A stretch of 6,997 nt of DNA from an uncultured Bacteroidales bacterium (GTDB lineage Bacteria; Bacteroidota; Bacteroidia; Bacteroidales; UBA3824). The DNA lies in the NCBI GenBank assembly GCA_937877455.1, contig CALFIU010000127.1, positions 1 through 6,997 of the forward strand. The letters are read 5' to 3'. The notes below the pieces were generated by a model, which saw only the letters and a program-made list of their open reading frames with translations, was not told the origin of the DNA and searched no databases. Positions 4,371 through 6,997 of the stretch are shown here, one piece after another. A program made the position numbers and the translations under genes. Each line of letters begins with the position of its first letter. The first letter of the stretch is position 1.

Positions 4371-6997
4371 TTAGAATGTGCATTTGAGACCAAACATAAC
4401 GGTTTTTGGGGTCGGGAATGAACAGTAGTTGTAACCGGGTGTCCAAATACCGGGAGCGTAGTCCACATTGTAACCTTTGTATTTGGTGATGGTGGCAATG
4501 TTCTGAGCCGAAACGTAAGCCCTTACATTGGTAACTATACCTTTAAACCAGTCGTCTTTGAAGTTGTAGCCAAGTTCAATATTGGCAATTTTCCAATAGT
4601 TAGCGTTCTGTATTTTGCGTTCAGAGAAAAGGTCGTTCCAAGCCATTGTAGCAGTGTTGACATAGTAAACATTTGGATAACTACCCGACATTACTTCAGG
4701 ATCACGGTTGCCAATACCATAGCAACTTGTCATTTGATCGTAAATAGCGTCTTGAACTTTGAAACCAAGTGCGCCGTATGTTGAAACGCTCAAATCCCAA
4801 CCTTTGTATTCAACTCTTCCGCTTAAACCGAAGTTTACAGAAGGCATACCCGAACCGAGGTCTTCGCGGTCAGCATCGGTAATTTGACCATCTTCGCTGA
4901 GGTCGGCATAAAGACAATCACCAACTTGTGCACCGGGTTGATATTCTGTTTTGCCATGTTCTTGTGCGTATGCGTTCCATGCGTCAAGTTGTTCTTGAGA
5001 TTCGATTATACCAAGGTATTTGTAACCCCAGAAACGTCCAAGTTCGTCGCCAAGTTTAGTCATATAGTTGCCAGTGAGGTAGTAATCATTACCGAAACCA
5101 AGCGAATTAACTTTGTTTTTCAAAGTAGAAGCATTGAAAGAAATATCGTATTTAACTTTGTGTTTGTAGTTGTGATAAGTTGCGCTCCATTCAAAACCGC
5201 TGTTTTCCATTTCTGCTGCGTTCATTGTAACAGTGCCGTTTGTTACACCAGCAGTAATTGGAACTGCTACACCGTAGAGAAGGTCTTCTGATACGTTTTT
5301 GAACCATTCAAATGTAAATTCAAGTTGTCCGTTAAACATTCCTAAATCAAGACCAACAGATGTTGATTTTTTCTTTTCCCATGCGATAGAAGTATTTACG
5401 AACGAAGAAATTGCAGAACCTGAAACAATGTTGCCACCGAAAGAGTACATAAAGTTGTTGCGGTTCATAGTTTCCAAGTATTGATATTCACCGATGTTTT
5501 CGTTACCGAGGATACCGTAACTACCACGTATTTTTAAAAGGTTAACAAGTTTATCGTCAACAGGGAAGAAAGATTCACGATCTATTCTCCAACCAAGCGA
5601 TACAGAGGGGAACCATTCCCAACGGTCTTCACTTGAAAGACGAGAAGAACCATCGCGACGAGCAGTGATGCTCAAGAGATATTTTTGATCGTAGTCGTAG
5701 TTCAAACGTCCAATGTAAGATGCAAGTCTGTGTTCTGATTCGTATGAAGTAGCATCACGTTCAGAGGCTTGAGAAATTTGCAAGTAATAAGGTGCTGTAT
5801 AATCAAAACCCCAAGCGGCTACAGTGTGATATTGTTCAGCCTCGTATGTTTGACCAACAACTGCATTGATGTGGTGTTTGCCAGCAAGAGTGCCTTCGTA
5901 GTTGATGGTGTTTTCGATAAGAGCATCAGTAAATTGACGATAGCCTTGGTCGAGACGAGAGTCTGCTTGTGAGTGGGTCAATTTAGAACTTTGATACCAT
6001 GTTGGCACCCAAACAAAGTCTTTACAATATGTCTTGCTGTAAGAGAGGTTAATATTGTAAGAGAGTTTGTGGTTAGCAAATTTTTGACCAACCATATCAA
6101 AGAGGTCAACAGTTGCGCTGGCAGTACCTACGATACGGTCAACTTGGTATTTGCGATCGATGATATTATTGATTACCAATGGGTTAGATTGAGCAATATC
6201 ACCATGTATGTTAGCATTGTAAACACCGTATCCGTATGCGTCGTAAGGAATTGCAGATGCTGCGCTTTCACCTTCACGACCATCAAGTACCCAAGTAGAT
6301 TCGTCGTATGCGGCAATTGTAGGCTGCATTACGAGGATTGACGACAAGAAGTTGCCTTGGTTAGCGTTCAATCCTTGGATATACTCGTTGCCGTTACCGA
6401 TTGACATATTGTTTTGGTCGCTGTGAGAATATACAATACCAGTGCGGAATTTGATAAACTTAACGTCCATAGTGTTGTTGATACGAGCGGTGTAACGAGT
6501 GTAGTTAGGACCTGTACCTTCAACAACGCCTTTTTGGTCGAAGTAGTCAAGACCGATATTGTAAGTGCTGTGGTCTGAACCGCCAGAAAGGCTTACGTTG
6601 TGGTTTTGACGTTGACCAAGTTTGAACACTTCGTCAAACCAATCAGTATTAACATAATTTCCTTCGTTGAGGAAGTAGTTTGAAGAATTTGGGTCGTATC
6701 CCGAAGGAAGAACATAGTTAGCATTTGCTGCTGCCTTTTGAATGTATTCAACAAATTGGTCTGTTTCCATTACATCAAAAGTATTTTTGTTTACCCAGTC
6801 GATACCGTAGTATCCAGAGTAATCAACTTTTAAAGGTTGGTTTTTCTTACCATTTTTAGTAGTGATGATAACCACACCGTTAGCAGCACGAGAACCGTAG
6901 ATTGCGGCTGCGGAAGCGTCTTTCAACACTTGGATTGTTGCGATGTCGTTTGGTGAGAAGTCGCGGATTGATGTTCCCATTGGCACACCGTCGATAA
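4371..6997 (-). CDS. SusC/RagA family TonB-linked outer-membrane transporter, partial at right edge
   Basis: Outer-membrane beta-barrel that imports ligand captured by its SusD partner, powered by TonB-ExbBD. The frame is open to the window edge, starting inside the plug domain at IDGVP just before GTG 6986; this GTG is an internal Val, not a start. From there 871 residues remain. The signal peptide, carboxypeptidase-regulatory-like domain, any TonB box and the first part of the plug lie off-window, perhaps 120-200 residues by family length. The SusC plug signature is intact: NDIATIQVLKDASAAAIYGS then RAANGVVIITTK (residues 13-44 from 6986). It is followed by the typical NTDWFDEVF and NVSLSGGSDHSTYNIGL barrel entry (113-146). 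The C-terminus has the family pattern NANYWKIANIELGYNF, YVSAQNIATITKYKGYNVDY and a terminal Phe (GLKCTF), the usual beta-barrel assembly signal. No frameshift is seen. It is the first visible gene of the operon. Confidence 0.97.
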   Translation of the reverse strand, partial: IDGVPMGTSIRDFSPNDIATIQVLKDASAAAIYGSRAANGVVIITTKNGKKNQPLKVDYSGYYGIDWVNKNTFDVMETDQFVEYIQKAAANANYVLPSGYDPNSSNYFLNEGNYVNTDWFDEVFKLGQRQNHNVSLSGGSDHSTYNIGLDYFDQKGVVEGTGPNYTRYTARINNTMDVKFIKFRTGIVYSHSDQNNMSIGNGNEYIQGLNANQGNFLSSILVMQPTIAAYDESTWVLDGREGESAASAIPYDAYGYGVYNANIHGDIAQSNPLVINNIIDRKYQVDRIVGTASATVDLFDMVGQKFANHKLSYNINLSYSKTYCKDFVWVPTWYQSSKLTHSQADSRLDQGYRQFTDALIENTINYEGTLAGKHHINAVVGQTYEAEQYHTVAAWGFDYTAPYYLQISQASERDATSYESEHRLASYIGRLNYDYDQKYLLSITARRDGSSRLSSEDRWEWFPSVSLGWRIDRESFFPVDDKLVNLLKIRGSYGILGNENIGEYQYLETMNRNNFMYSFGGNIVSGSAISSFVNTSIAWEKKKSTSVGLDLGMFNGQLEFTFEWFKNVSEDLLYGVAVPITAGVTNGTVTMNAAEMENSGFEWSATYHNYKHKVKYDISFNASTLKNKVNSLGFGNDYYLTGNYMTKLGDELGRFWGYKYLGIIESQEQLDAWNAYAQEHGKTEYQPGAQVGDCLYADLSEDGQITDADREDLGSGMPSVNFGLSGRVEYKGWDLSVSTYGALGFKVQDAIYDQMTSCYGIGNRDPEVMSGSYPNVYYVNTATMAWNDLFSERKIQNANYWKIANIELGYNFKDDWFKGIVTNVRAYVSAQNIATITKYKGYNVDYAPGIWTPGYNYCSFPTPKTVMFGLKCTF

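Noticed and set aside
1189..6341. Many plus-strand open frames opposite the susC, susD and lipoprotein genes
   Set aside because: They lie wholly antisense to confidently identified genes, have low-complexity shadow compositions, and show no family motif.
1..6997. CRISPR array, tRNA, rRNA, complete insertion sequence with ends, or phage genes
   Set aside because: No regularly spaced repeats, tRNA-like folds, rRNA-like stretches, paired IS ends with target duplications, or phage-type proteins were seen.

Overview
The window looks like a Bacteroidota (Bacteroidales-type) genome. It carries a tandem SusC/SusD pair, which is diagnostic of that phylum. Genes have no Shine-Dalgarno-like sequence before their starts, intergenic DNA is very AT-rich, signal peptides are lipoprotein type, and the one candidate promoter matches the Bacteroidota pattern (TTTG at about -33, TAnnTTTG at about -7). 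The sequence alone does not support a genus.

All four genes lie on the minus strand, so the window reads right to left. At the right edge is a SusC/RagA-type TonB-dependent outer-membrane transporter that enters already inside its plug domain (6997 to 4371; N-terminus and promoter off-window). After a 41-bp gap comes a full-length SusD/RagB lipoprotein (4329 to 2560). After a 76-bp gap with a perfect 12-bp hairpin comes a 614-residue lipoprotein (2483 to 639). I read it as an aromatic-rich beta domain, two Ig-like domains and a C-terminal LamG/concanavalin-like domain. A strong rho-independent terminator at 562-599 closes the operon.

Just past that terminator a second unit begins: a REP-associated (Y1/HUH) transposase-like gene, starting at 457 and running off the left edge. 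Its candidate promoter shares bases with the operon terminator.

The three operon genes fit a glycan-capture and import module. The SusD lid and SusC barrel would form the outer-membrane pedal-bin importer, and the LamG lipoprotein, in the SusE/SusF position, would act as a surface ligand-binding protein. No glycoside hydrolase, sulfatase, protease or regulator is visible, so the substrate cannot be named. I found no CRISPR array, tRNA, rRNA or clearly new system. The more interesting points are the domain plan of the third gene, the intercistronic hairpin, and the packed terminator/promoter/RAYT junction.
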